A stretch of 64,000 bases of DNA from an uncultured Candidatus Melainabacteria bacterium (GTDB lineage: Bacteria > Cyanobacteriota > Vampirovibrionia > Gastranaerophilales > Gastranaerophilaceae). This document shows positions 24,092-32,490 of the stretch, in pieces. The stretch covers positions 434,001 through 498,000 of the forward strand of contig CAKUZW010000001.1 of the NCBI GenBank assembly GCA_934718135.1, in the 5' to 3' direction. The notes under the pieces were generated by a model. That model saw only the letters and a list, made by a program, of their open reading frames with translations. It searched no databases and had not been told where the DNA came from. Each line of letters opens with the position of its first letter. Position 1 is the first letter of the stretch. The position numbers and the translations under genes were made by a program.

Positions 24092-25081
24092 ATGGAAGAA
24101 ATTTTACAGCATATACAGGAAGTTTTAGGCGTTCCTGCTTTTTTGATAAATCATTGTGATTTTTTACCGCAATATATTAAGGAATCATTGATTGCAAGTA
24201 TTAATTTTATTCCATGGTTGTATGTTTTATATTATGGAATTGAGTTATTAGAAAGGTTTTTCTTGACTCATATCAATTTTTTAATAAGACTTATTCAAAA
24301 GTTAGGTCCATTGTTTGGGGTTACGATTTCTGTAATTCCGGAATGCGGGTATCAGGTTATTGCAAGTACATTCTATTCAAGAAAAATGATTTCTCGAGGA
24401 ACACTTTTGGCATTTTATATTTCTTGTTCAGATGATGCTTTGCCATTGTTGTTTATGGATTTACATAAAGCTTTTGTGATAATTCCGATTGTTGTTATTA
24501 AAATAATTGTTGGTGTTTTTGTTGCTTATTCCGTTGATATAATTGCTGCAATTTTTCATAGAAAAAAACAAATTATGGAAGATATCAATGCTATAAATAC
24601 TGATTTGTATGAACCGGCATGTTGTCACCATAGAATACATACCAAGGAAAATCCTCCGTACTGGTGGATGCACCCATTGACTCATACTTTTAATATGTTT
24701 ATGTTCACATTTTTGAGTTTGGCATTTATCAATTGTGCAATTCAATCTTTTGGTTCAGTTGATAATTTAGCAAATTACATTGGAATAAATACTCCATATC
24801 AGTTGATAGGAACAGCATTTTTCGGACTTATTTCAAATTGTGTAACATCTGTTGTTTTGGCTGTTGCTTATGTAAAAGGGATAATAAGTTTCCCTGCTTT
24901 GCTTTCCGGGTTGGTTTCAACAACAGGTTTAGGATTATTGACATTGGCTAAGCGTCAACAAAAAAGTGCTGACAATATTTTGATTTCGGTAATTCTTGTT
25001 GTCGTTGCTATTCTTGTAGGTTTGGCTGTATATTACAATATGTATGTAGTTGACTCGATAAAAGATTATTTCATTCATTAA
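24092..25081 (+). CDS. Putative heavy-metal exporter, ArsP_2-like (copy 1)
   Basis: 329 residues, polytopic (about eight to ten hydrophobic segments). Family-like segments: LGPLFGVTISVIPECGYQVIASTFYSRKMISRGTLLAFYISCSDDALPLLF in the first half and FGLISNCVTSVVLAVAYVKGIISFPALLSGLVSTTGLGLL in the second. This internal repeat is typical of the putative 10-TM metal exporters formerly called DUF2899 (ArsP_2). A central cytosolic loop has ACCHHRIH, a likely metal ligand cluster. It starts a five-gene run and is followed 13 bp later by a paralogue. Confidence 0.72.
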   Translation: MEEILQHIQEVLGVPAFLINHCDFLPQYIKESLIASINFIPWLYVLYYGIELLERFFLTHINFLIRLIQKLGPLFGVTISVIPECGYQVIASTFYSRKMISRGTLLAFYISCSDDALPLLFMDLHKAFVIIPIVVIKIIVGVFVAYSVDIIAAIFHRKKQIMEDINAINTDLYEPACCHHRIHTKENPPYWWMHPLTHTFNMFMFTFLSLAFINCAIQSFGSVDNLANYIGINTPYQLIGTAFFGLISNCVTSVVLAVAYVKGIISFPALLSGLVSTTGLGLLTLAKRQQKSADNILISVILVVVAILVGLAVYYNMYVVDSIKDYFIH

Positions 25082-25094
25082 ATAGGATATAAAT

Positions 25095-26105
25095 ATGCAC
25101 GAAGTATTACAGTTTATAATTCATGGATTTAATTTTTTAACAGAAATACCAGCTCATTTTATTGAGCCGATAAGTTTTTTACCCGATTGGAGCAAGGATG
25201 CATTGGTTGACAGCATAAATCTTGTTCCGTTCTTGTTTGTAGTATTTTTGCTTATTGAGGTTATTGAGCAATATTTTACAAAGAAAAAACATTTGTTTGT
25301 ATTTTTCATTAAAAAAGTTGGTCCGTTATTTGGAAGTTTGTTTGCTTCAATTCCTCAGTGCGGTTTTTCGGTAATTGCAAGTACTTTATACGTTCGCAGG
25401 ATTTTGAGCCGTGGAACTCTCTTGGCAGTTTATCTTGCAACATCAGATGAAGCTATCCCTGTGTTGTTGACTTATCCGAGTAAAATTTATTTAATACTTC
25501 CGATTATTTTTATAAAAGTTGTAATTGCTGTTGCGGTTGGGTATTTGGTAGATTTAGTTGTTACTTATAAAGCAAAAGAACCAACTCCGGTAAAGAATGA
25601 ATTACCTACAGATATTGAAGTTGAACAAGAAACGGGTTGTTGTCATCACCATTTGGTAGATGCTTCAAAAACTAAAGATTTTTGGCTTCATCCATTGAAG
25701 CATACATTTAACATATTTGTATTTATTTTAATTGTTTCTCTTGTGTTGGCATTTTTGATATCAAAAGTCGGTACAGAAGAGAATTTGGCAAGGTATTGTT
25801 TGATGAATTCTCCAATTCAACCGTTTTTAGTATCATTGTTGGGTTTGGTTCCAAACTGTGCAATTTCTGTAATGCTGACGCTTCTATTTGTAAAACATAC
25901 AATCAGTTTCGGGTCTTTAATTGCAGGATTGAGTACATCAGGAGGTTTAGGTGTTCTTGTATTGCTAACTAAAAACAATGACAAAAAAGATACTGCAATA
26001 ATTATCGGCATATTGGTTTTGGTAAGTACGTTGGTTGGTTTGGCTTTTCAGTACAATTTGTTAAATATAAATCATTTGTTCGGATTTTTAGGTATTGATT
26101 TGTAA
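25095..26105 (+). CDS. Putative heavy-metal exporter, ArsP_2-like (copy 2)
   Basis: 336 residues, clearly paralogous to the upstream gene: VGPLFGSLFASIPQCGFSVIASTLYVRRILSRGTLLAVYLATSDEAIPVLL and LVPNCAISVMLTLLFVKHTISFGSLIAGLSTSGGLGVLVLL. The cytosolic loop carries GCCHHHLVD. The pair may form a heterodimeric inner-membrane transporter; the cargo (arsenic compounds, manganese or another metal) cannot be read from sequence. Confidence 0.75.
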   Translation: MHEVLQFIIHGFNFLTEIPAHFIEPISFLPDWSKDALVDSINLVPFLFVVFLLIEVIEQYFTKKKHLFVFFIKKVGPLFGSLFASIPQCGFSVIASTLYVRRILSRGTLLAVYLATSDEAIPVLLTYPSKIYLILPIIFIKVVIAVAVGYLVDLVVTYKAKEPTPVKNELPTDIEVEQETGCCHHHLVDASKTKDFWLHPLKHTFNIFVFILIVSLVLAFLISKVGTEENLARYCLMNSPIQPFLVSLLGLVPNCAISVMLTLLFVKHTISFGSLIAGLSTSGGLGVLVLLTKNNDKKDTAIIIGILVLVSTLVGLAFQYNLLNINHLFGFLGIDL

Positions 26106-26122
26106 AAATTTGAGGCTTTTAT

Positions 26123-27598
26123 ATGCAAAAATCAGAAAAATTTCAAGAAGCATTTTCTTTACATCAAAACGGTAAATTAACCCAAGCAAGAGATTTGTAT
26201 TTAGAAATTCTAAAAACAGAACCTCAAAATTCTGAAGTTTGGGATTTGTTAGGGGTTTTGTATTATCAGGTTAAAGAGTATATGGAAGCCGAATTATGTA
26301 TAAAAAAAGCCATTGAAATTAAACCTGAGATATACTATTACGAAAATTTGGCAAAATTATATTTGGATAAAGGAGAATTTGACCTTGCAATTCAATATTA
26401 CAAAGGTTTGAGTGAAGGTTTTCCAAAAAATTATGAATATCAATTCAACCTTGCTATGGCATACAAAAATCATCATGATTGGGGCAAGGCAAAAGAGTGT
26501 TATAAAAAGGCAATAGAATTAAATCCGAAAAGTCATGAATCCTATTTCAATCTTGCATATCTTTGTTTTAATGAAAATCGTCCGCAGGATGCTGTTGAAT
26601 GCTATAAAAAAGCATTGGAAATTAAACCTGATGATTGGGAATCTTCTTACTTTTTAGGACTTGCTCAAATGCAAGTGAAGGATTATAAGGACGGATTAAA
26701 GAACTTCGAGTCCAGATTATGTCGATATAGTGCAATTGTATCGCAAGAAAAAACTTATCCGCATTTGATGAAAGAAAAACCGATTTGGACAGGTAAAGAA
26801 ACGGATTTGAAAGACAAAATTTTATATACATATTATGAAGCAGGTTTTGGAGATGTATTAATGTTTTACAGATATATGCCTCAACTTGTATCAATGTTTA
26901 AAAAAGTTATTTTCAAATCGCAGAAAGAATTAGCATCATTATTCAGAGAAAATTCTTATGGTGCTGAAATAATGGAGTTGTATGATTTTGAAAAAGATGT
27001 TTATTTTGATTATCATCTTCCATTTTTGAGTTTGCCGTATACTTTAGGTATATCAGGAGAAGATACTTTTATTCATCATGATGACGGGTATTTAAAAGCT
27101 AATCCTGCCAAAATTCAATATTATAAAGATAGATATTTCAACAATGATAAATTTAAAGTAGGAATAAAATGGCAAGGAAATACTTTTTATGACAAGGAAA
27201 GAGTTCTGAAGGTTGAGGATTTTTTCAGATTGTTTGAACTTCCGAATACTCAGTTCTATTCTTGTCAAACATTTGAAGGCTCTGAAGAATTTGAGAAAAT
27301 TAAAGACAAATATAATGTTATTGATTTAGGAAAAACATTTTCTAATTTTTCTGATACCGCAGGAGCCGTTGAAAATATGGATTTAGTCATCTGTAATGAT
27401 ACTTCTTTGGCTCATCTTGCAGGGGCAATGACAAAACCTTGTTGGGTATTACTTCCTTATATTTATAATTGGAGATGGCACACTGATTTGACAAAATGTG
27501 ACTGGTACGATAGTGTAAAACTTTTCAGGCAAAAAGGTCATGGCGATTGGGATAGCGTTTTTAATCCGGTTGAAGAAGAATTGAGGAAATTAATTTGA
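26123..27598 (+). CDS. TPR-repeat protein with glycosyltransferase-like C-terminal domain
   Basis: 491 residues. About five to six tetratricopeptide repeats span residues 5-205 (e.g. AWDLLG-type helices, YEYQFNLAMAYKNHHDWGKAKECYKKAIELNPKSHESYFNLAYLCF). The rest resembles the GT-B fold seen in TPR-glycosyltransferase fusions: GIKWQGN near 345 and AGAVENMDLVICNDTSLAHLAGAMTKPCWVLLPYIYNWRW near 410-450, a heptosyltransferase/OGT-like donor site. It is cytosolic and may glycosylate proteins or surface polymers. It lies between the metal exporters and alr with short gaps. Confidence 0.75.
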   Translation: MQKSEKFQEAFSLHQNGKLTQARDLYLEILKTEPQNSEVWDLLGVLYYQVKEYMEAELCIKKAIEIKPEIYYYENLAKLYLDKGEFDLAIQYYKGLSEGFPKNYEYQFNLAMAYKNHHDWGKAKECYKKAIELNPKSHESYFNLAYLCFNENRPQDAVECYKKALEIKPDDWESSYFLGLAQMQVKDYKDGLKNFESRLCRYSAIVSQEKTYPHLMKEKPIWTGKETDLKDKILYTYYEAGFGDVLMFYRYMPQLVSMFKKVIFKSQKELASLFRENSYGAEIMELYDFEKDVYFDYHLPFLSLPYTLGISGEDTFIHHDDGYLKANPAKIQYYKDRYFNNDKFKVGIKWQGNTFYDKERVLKVEDFFRLFELPNTQFYSCQTFEGSEEFEKIKDKYNVIDLGKTFSNFSDTAGAVENMDLVICNDTSLAHLAGAMTKPCWVLLPYIYNWRWHTDLTKCDWYDSVKLFRQKGHGDWDSVFNPVEEELRKLI

Positions 27599-27643
27599 TA
27601 ATAATTTGCTGATAATATTATTTTGTTTTATACTAAAACTACT

Positions 27644-28771
27644 ATGAAAAATACAAGACAAACAAATATAAACATCCATAGAGATGCTTGGGTTGAAATT
27701 AATATTTCAAATTTAGAAAACAATATTAGAGAGATTAGAAAAAATGTACCGCAAGGAGTTAAACTTCTTGGAGTTGTGAAAGCCGATGCTTACGGTCATG
27801 GTGCAACTATGCTTGCTCCGACTATTTTAGCTAGCGGAATTGATATGCTTGGCGTTGCTTCAATTGATGAAGGTGTAGATTTAAGACAGGCTAAAATTGA
27901 TTGTGATATTTTGGTTCTTGGAGCCGTTCCTGTTTGGGCAATTGAAAGTGCAGTGAAAAATAATATTTCAATTGCTGTTTTTACAGAAGAACATTTAAAA
28001 GCTTGTGAACAGACTTTCAATCGTACAGGTGTAAAACCGAAAGTTCATGTCAAAATTGATACAGGCATGAATAGAATAGGAGTTAGAGCAGATGCGGCTG
28101 TTGAATTTATTAAAAAAGTTCAGCAGTGTGATTATGTTGAACTTAAAGGAATTTTTTCTCACCTTGCGGCAGCCGAAGAACTCGATAAAGCAAAAGAACA
28201 AATTGCTAAATGGAATAGTGTAATTGATAATATTGATACAAAAGGTTTGTTATTGCATATTCTAAATACGGTTGGAACAATTTGTTATGATGTTCCGAAT
28301 ACAAATATGCGAAGAGTTGGAATTGCACTGTATGGTTTGTATCCTGATTTTCCTCAAGGTGTGGATTTCAGAAAACCTAAACTGAAACAATTGATATTTT
28401 TAAAAGGTAGAATTGTTAATATTCATACTGCAAAAGATGGTGAAGGCGTAAGCTATTGTCACACATATACTGCAAAAGGCGATAGAACAATTGCAACTGT
28501 ACCTCTTGGGTATGCTGACGGAATTCCTCGTCTTTTGTCAAATAAGATTACGGGAACATTGAATGGTGTTGAAGTTCCTCAAGTCGGCAATATTACAATG
28601 GATCAAATGATGTTTGATATAACAGGAGTAGAGGCTGCTCCTGGTGATATCATTACACTTCTTGATGATGAAAAACATTCAATAGATGACTGGGCAAAAA
28701 TTCTTAATACAATTAACTATGAATTGACTTGTCGTCTAAAAGTTCGATTACCAAGAGTATACACAAGATAA
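27644..28771 (+). CDS. alr: Alanine racemase
   Basis: 375 residues from the ATG at 27644. PLP-binding K46 in GVVKADAYGHG; KIDTGMNRIGVR; the second catalytic Tyr in GEGVSYCHTYTAKGD; ATVPLGYADGIPR and GNITMDQMMFDITG at the C-terminal domain. It interconverts L- and D-alanine for peptidoglycan. A weak ribosome site suggests coupling with the upstream TPR gene (45 bp gap). Overlapping minus-strand frames are shadows. Confidence 0.94.
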   Translation: MKNTRQTNINIHRDAWVEINISNLENNIREIRKNVPQGVKLLGVVKADAYGHGATMLAPTILASGIDMLGVASIDEGVDLRQAKIDCDILVLGAVPVWAIESAVKNNISIAVFTEEHLKACEQTFNRTGVKPKVHVKIDTGMNRIGVRADAAVEFIKKVQQCDYVELKGIFSHLAAAEELDKAKEQIAKWNSVIDNIDTKGLLLHILNTVGTICYDVPNTNMRRVGIALYGLYPDFPQGVDFRKPKLKQLIFLKGRIVNIHTAKDGEGVSYCHTYTAKGDRTIATVPLGYADGIPRLLSNKITGTLNGVEVPQVGNITMDQMMFDITGVEAAPGDIITLLDDEKHSIDDWAKILNTINYELTCRLKVRLPRVYTR

Positions 28772-28783
28772 CGAGGTCACAAA

Positions 28784-30013
28784 ATGGAAGAATTTGATTT
28801 AGGTATTGTTGGTGGTGGGCCTGCTGGTTATACGGCAGCATTACACGCTGCAAAATTAGGTCAAAAAGTTGTGCTTTTTGAAAAAGATAATATTGGCGGT
28901 GTGTGCTTAAATAAGGGTTGTATCCCGACTAAAACAATTCTTCACTCTTCTGAATTATTTAAAAAGTTCCAAAATTCTCAAGAATTTGGGATATCATCAG
29001 ATAATATCACCTTGGATTATTCGAAAGTAATTGAGCGAAAAAATAATGTTGTCGAAAAATTGAGAAAAGGTATTCAGCTTGCACTGAAAAATTCCAAAGT
29101 CGTAGTAATTAATTCAGAAGCTCAAATTAAATCTAAAACTGAAATAGAAGCAGGTGGAGAGCATTATTCTTGCAAAAAAATTATCTGTGCAATTGGTGCC
29201 CTTCCAAAAGTTATTAAGGGGTTAGAATTTGACAGTAAATTTTTGCTATCTTCAGATGATGTTTTGAAACTTGAAAAACTGCCCCAAAGTATTCTTATTG
29301 TCGGGTCTGGTGCTATTGGAATTGAATGGGCAAGAATTTTTTCAAATTTTGGAGTAGAAACAACAGTTGTAGAATTGGCACCTCATCTTTTGCCACTTGC
29401 AGATATTGAAATTTCAAAACGAGTAGAGCGAATTTTTAAAGCGAATAAGATAAAATTTTATACTCAAACCTCTATTAAAACTATTCAATCAGATAACGTT
29501 ATATTGTCTAATGATGAAGTTTTAGCACCTGAAGTTGTACTTGTTGCTGTTGGCAGAACGCCTAATCAAGTCGAAAAAATTGAAGGTGTTACTTATATAG
29601 GAGATGTTTGTGGTGAAATTCAACTTGCACATTACGCAATAAAACAAGCAATTCAAGAGGTTGATAATATCCCATTTAACAAAACTCTTGTACCTTCTGT
29701 TGTTTATGGGTCGCCTGAAATTGCTTGGGTCGGTAAAAGAGAACAAGACTTGGCAGGCATGGATTATCAGAAGTCGCAATTACTTGTTTCCGCTCTTGGC
29801 AAAGCCCAAAGTGACGGAGAAACCGATGGAATAATAAAACTTCTGACTCAAAACGGAAAAATTGTTGGGGCTCATATTGTTTCGCAAGAAGCATCTGCAC
29901 TAATTCAACAAATTACTATTGCAATGCAAAATGATATAACTGTTGATAAGTTAAAAGAAGTTTGCTTCGCCCATCCGACATATTCAGAAGGAATTTTTGA
30001 ACTGTTGTTTTAA
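28784..30013 (+). CDS. lpdA: Dihydrolipoamide dehydrogenase (compact form)
   Basis: 409 residues, shorter than the usual ~460-470. FAD motif GIVGGGPAGYTAA (residues 7-19), redox disulfide C41/C46 in GGVCLNKGCIPTK, NAD motif ILIVGSGAIGIEWARIF, and the C-terminal His-Pro in FAHPTYSEG. The shortening is in the central domain around YIGDVCGEIQLAHYA. It oxidises the dihydrolipoyl arm of 2-oxoacid dehydrogenase or glycine cleavage complexes; lipoyl synthase lies 2.5 kb downstream. The sequence after its stop enters a repeat mosaic. Confidence 0.88.
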   Translation: MEEFDLGIVGGGPAGYTAALHAAKLGQKVVLFEKDNIGGVCLNKGCIPTKTILHSSELFKKFQNSQEFGISSDNITLDYSKVIERKNNVVEKLRKGIQLALKNSKVVVINSEAQIKSKTEIEAGGEHYSCKKIICAIGALPKVIKGLEFDSKFLLSSDDVLKLEKLPQSILIVGSGAIGIEWARIFSNFGVETTVVELAPHLLPLADIEISKRVERIFKANKIKFYTQTSIKTIQSDNVILSNDEVLAPEVVLVAVGRTPNQVEKIEGVTYIGDVCGEIQLAHYAIKQAIQEVDNIPFNKTLVPSVVYGSPEIAWVGKREQDLAGMDYQKSQLLVSALGKAQSDGETDGIIKLLTQNGKIVGAHIVSQEASALIQQITIAMQNDITVDKLKEVCFAHPTYSEGIFELLF

Positions 30014-30060
30014 GTTGGAGCTAATGGCACAAGGAAATAGGTTCTTTACATTTTTATGTC

Positions 30061-30204
30061 ATTCTGAAAACTTAGAAAATTTATGCGAAGGATGAGTATA
30101 AAATTTTCTTGTTATTCAGAATCTATCAATGTTGATTAAATAACAAATCAAATGGATAGACCCTGAATCACGCACTTCGCAATAGCTCGTGCTGTTCAGG
30201 GTGA
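30061..30204 (+). repeat. 144-bp composite repeat, copy 2
   Basis: Same modules in the same order as 17591-17734. The central CTATCAATGTTGATTAAATA... stretch of about 47 nt is identical between the two. Confidence 0.85.
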
Positions 30205-30226
30205 CACCTCGACACCTCTTACCTAT

Positions 30227-30297
30227 CCCCTCCACTTTGCGGGAGGGGTAGAATTTCAATACGAATTATTATGAGTATTTGAAATTCTAGGGAGGGG
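30227..30297. repeat. Branched inverted-repeat element
   Basis: CCCCTCC/GGAGGGG hairpin followed by AGAATTTCAA...TTGAAATTCT with a 16-nt loop and a closing GGGAGGGGG. It could be a small non-autonomous element. Confidence 0.5.
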
Positions 30298-30556
30298 GAA
30301 TAAATTAAGCAATTGCGAAACTTGTTAGGGATTGCGACACTGGAGATTGTTGTCTAATCTGAAAGAATATCTTTTTAAAACCCGTTCGCAATGACATGGA
30401 GCGTCATACTGAGGACGGTAGTCCGAAGTATCTATGAGCACTTAAAAGTAGATTGACGCTAAAGATAAAAATCGTAATGAACTTATTTCCCTTTTCCTTG
30501 TCCCTTTAAATTACTATAGACTTTTTTATAAATTTTCTAAGCTCTCATAATGACAT

Positions 30557-31339
30557 CTACATTTTATTTTTAAGTAAATTTTTAAAATATTCGGTGTCTG
30601 ATTTTGCTAATGCAGCACAGGCAATTCCATTGAATTTATTTGCTTCTTTTGGGTTGCAGTATGTCTCAAAATCGGTATATGTAGTGCCTCTTTCACCCAT
30701 TGCTTTTAATTCTTCGTCAATCAATTGAAATGCAAATAAATCATATCCCGCTCTATTAGGAGGGTTTCCGTACCCATTCAAATCGACAAAAATATATACA
30801 AAATCTCCCCAATTGGGGTTATCAATTAAAATTAGTGTCCCATCGGGTAAAACAATTTGTCCGTCTGTAAAATAATCTGTATCTAACGTATATTTTCCGT
30901 CTAAAGATTTGTATTTCTGAGATAAAAATCCGGTGCAAGGCAAAATATTACTTGTATTCTTATAGTATCCGCAAAAATGTGCTCCTTTAAAATAAATTTT
31001 AAATGTTTCGTAAAAAGAACCCATTTTGGCAGAATATGTGTTTATATCTATTGATACATCATCTTCTTGCATAAATTTGAACGCTTGTTGAACGGTAGAG
31101 TATGATTTTAAAAATTGTGTTCTCATTCTATTTGCTTTGTAATTGGTTATTAAATTTGGAATAGTCATCGCGGCAACTACACCAATTATGCCAAGGGTGA
31201 TTAGGATCTCAGCCAATGTAAATGCAAGTTTCTTTTTAAGAGGCATTAAGGCACTAGGGCACTGAGGCACTAAGTTCTTTATGTTTTTATCTTTTATATT
31301 ATTCTGTACTACAATTGCATTGTTATTGCTATCTTTCAT
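30557..31339 (-). CDS. Prepilin-like protein F
   Basis: 260 residues from the ATG at 31339 (MKDSNNNAIVVQNN), which has AAGAAAGGATGTAATA just upstream; the frame extends further to 31405 but without a ribosome site. The leader is 39 residues, partly repeat-derived (KNLVPQCPSALMPLKKKLA), before F40-TLAEILITLGIIGVVAAMTIP. The mature part has IFVDLNGYGNPPNRAGYDLFAFQ and CNPKEANKFNGIACAALAKSDTEYFK, close to pilin D. Divergent from XRE F. Confidence 0.85.
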   Translation of the reverse strand: MKDSNNNAIVVQNNIKDKNIKNLVPQCPSALMPLKKKLAFTLAEILITLGIIGVVAAMTIPNLITNYKANRMRTQFLKSYSTVQQAFKFMQEDDVSIDINTYSAKMGSFYETFKIYFKGAHFCGYYKNTSNILPCTGFLSQKYKSLDGKYTLDTDYFTDGQIVLPDGTLILIDNPNWGDFVYIFVDLNGYGNPPNRAGYDLFAFQLIDEELKAMGERGTTYTDFETYCNPKEANKFNGIACAALAKSDTEYFKNLLKNKM

Positions 31340-31370
31340 TATTACATCCTTTCTTCTTGTTCTAAATGGG

Positions 31371-31403
31371 GGTTCGGGGGCAAAGCCCCTGATGACTCGA
31401 ACC
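31371..31403. repeat. Nested inverted repeat upstream of pilin F
   Basis: GGTTCG ... CGAACC enclosing GGGGC-aaa-GCCCC. It adjoins the conserved leader box of pilin F. Confidence 0.5.
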
Positions 31404-31435
31404 ATTTAATCATTCGTGTTTTTCTTTTTCGGTTC

Positions 31436-31474
31436 CACTTTTTCTTTTTGCATCGAAATCAAAAAGAAAAAGTG
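31436..31474. repeat. Perfect 15-bp inverted repeat
   Basis: CACTTTTTCTTTTTG and its exact complement CAAAAAGAAAAAGTG around CATCGAAAT. It lies in the 321-bp region between pilin F and its XRE gene; no T-run at either end, so probably not a simple terminator. Confidence 0.6.
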
Positions 31475-31541
31475 AACAAAAGAATTTATTGTAATTATTC
31501 TTTTTCCTTTTCTAATCCTTTCTGATTTTGCGATATTTTTG

Positions 31542-31559
31542 ATAAAATTGTCATTTTAT
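31542..31559. promoter_or_regulatory. Candidate operator, pilin F/XRE pair
   Basis: Palindrome ATAAAAT-TGTC-ATTTTAT, with a second smaller one (CATA-GTAT-TATG) at 31561-31572. AT-rich context makes chance more likely than for pair E. Confidence 0.35.
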
Positions 31560-31660
31560 ACATAGTATTATGCTTTATTTGCATACTTATGTCAATATAT
31601 CGTAATAATAAATTGTTTATAATTTCTAGAATATAATCTAATCTTGACTATGGAGGGGTT

Positions 31661-31978
31661 ATGGCTGATACAAAAAAGTATTTGGGTAAACGTATTCAGG
31701 AGATTAGAAAAAAGAATGGCTTAAAGCAGTCTGAATTGGCTGAAATTGTTGAAATTGACCCTAAGCACATGAGTAAAATTGAATGTGGTAGGTGTTTCCC
31801 TTCATTTGAATTGTTGGATAAAATTGCACAAAAATTAAACACCCCTGTTTCTGATTTTTTAGAAACGGAGCATTTACAATCTCGCAAAGATTTACTTGAT
31901 TTTATTACGAGTAAGTTAGAGAATTCGTCCGATGATAAATTGCATATTGCTTATAAAATTTTAAAAGAGATATTGTAA
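31661..31978 (+). CDS. XRE-family HTH regulator (pair F)
   Basis: 105 residues. HTH_3 ~7-65: LGKRIQEIRKKNGLKQSELAEIVEIDPKHMSKIECGRCFPSFELLDKIAQKLNTPVSDFL, then a helical tail HLQSRKDLLDFITSKLENSSDDKLHIAYKILKEIL. It resembles the pair A regulator in length and tail. GGAGGGG lies close before the ATG. Divergent from pilin F. Confidence 0.87.
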   Translation: MADTKKYLGKRIQEIRKKNGLKQSELAEIVEIDPKHMSKIECGRCFPSFELLDKIAQKLNTPVSDFLETEHLQSRKDLLDFITSKLENSSDDKLHIAYKILKEIL

Positions 31979-31983
31979 AAGTA

Positions 31984-32015
31984 AAAAACAGGGTCATTTA
32001 TGAACCCTGTTTTTG
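31984..32015. terminator. Bidirectional terminator
   Basis: AAACAGGGT / ACCCTGTTT, 9-bp stem with loop CATTTATGA, flanked by A-run and T-run. It is shared by the XRE gene and the convergent exported-protein gene. Confidence 0.85.
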
Positions 32016-32022
32016 TGAATTT

Positions 32023-32373
32023 TTAGAAATATGATTTTGTTCCTTTTCCGCCCGGATTCCAGTATGAATTGCCCTGGCTTCTTTGTTTAGTTTGAATTTT
32101 TACTCTGGGTTCTCTTTTTTGAGGAACAGGTAAACCTTCTGCTGCTGCATTTTGTGGAACCATATTTGGATCGGTTATAACTTTATTTGCAGGCGTGAAA
32201 GTTGCTTCGTAAACACCTGATTGATCTGGAACAGCAACTTGTGGAGAATTAGCGGTTACTCCGGGAGTTGTTGACAATACTGTAGAATTCAATGGTTCTA
32301 ATAGCAACGGTTCTGCGGCATTTGAGCTTTGTGCGATTGCTGCAATTGCGATTACCATTAATAATTTTTTCAT
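32023..32373 (-). CDS. Small exported protein, unknown function
   Basis: 116 residues. Signal peptide KKLLMVIAIAAIAQSSNA, with cleavage likely after SNA at residue 19. The rest is Pro-, Thr- and Ala-rich, low in predicted structure, with a basic C-terminal end (KREPRVKIQTKQRSQGNSYWNPGGKGTKSYF). No Cys, no membrane helix after the signal, no family recognised. It probably is periplasmic or secreted. It is upstream of and divergent from lipA. Confidence 0.65.
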   Translation of the reverse strand: MKKLLMVIAIAAIAQSSNAAEPLLLEPLNSTVLSTTPGVTANSPQVAVPDQSGVYEATFTPANKVITDPNMVPQNAAAEGLPVPQKREPRVKIQTKQRSQGNSYWNPGGKGTKSYF

Positions 32374-32490
32374 CTTTTGTGGCTCCTATTTATTTTGATT
32401 GACTTACTATACTTATATAACGTAATTAATTAAAAATCAAATATAAAAAAATTTGTTATATAATATATAAAAAGAAAAGGGGTAAAAAAA

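Larger units (their letters stand above)
30014..30556. repeat. Repeat mosaic between lpdA and pilin F
   Basis: No gene seen. It holds the purine-rich module, a 144-bp composite repeat (30061-30204), a branched inverted repeat (30227-30297), a GCGACACTGGAGATTGTTGT...GTTCGCAATGACATGG element (about 30325-30401) and a CATACTGAGGACGGTAGTCC element near 30405. Confidence 0.8.

Noticed and set aside
31371..31403. Possible tRNA T-arm (GGTTCGAGTC-like on the minus strand)
   Set aside because: No acceptor, D or anticodon stems around it; explained by a nested inverted repeat.
31340..31405. N-terminal extension of pilin F to 31405
   Set aside because: The upstream part runs through the GGTTCG/GGGGC inverted repeat and has no ribosome site; the ATG at 31339 has one.
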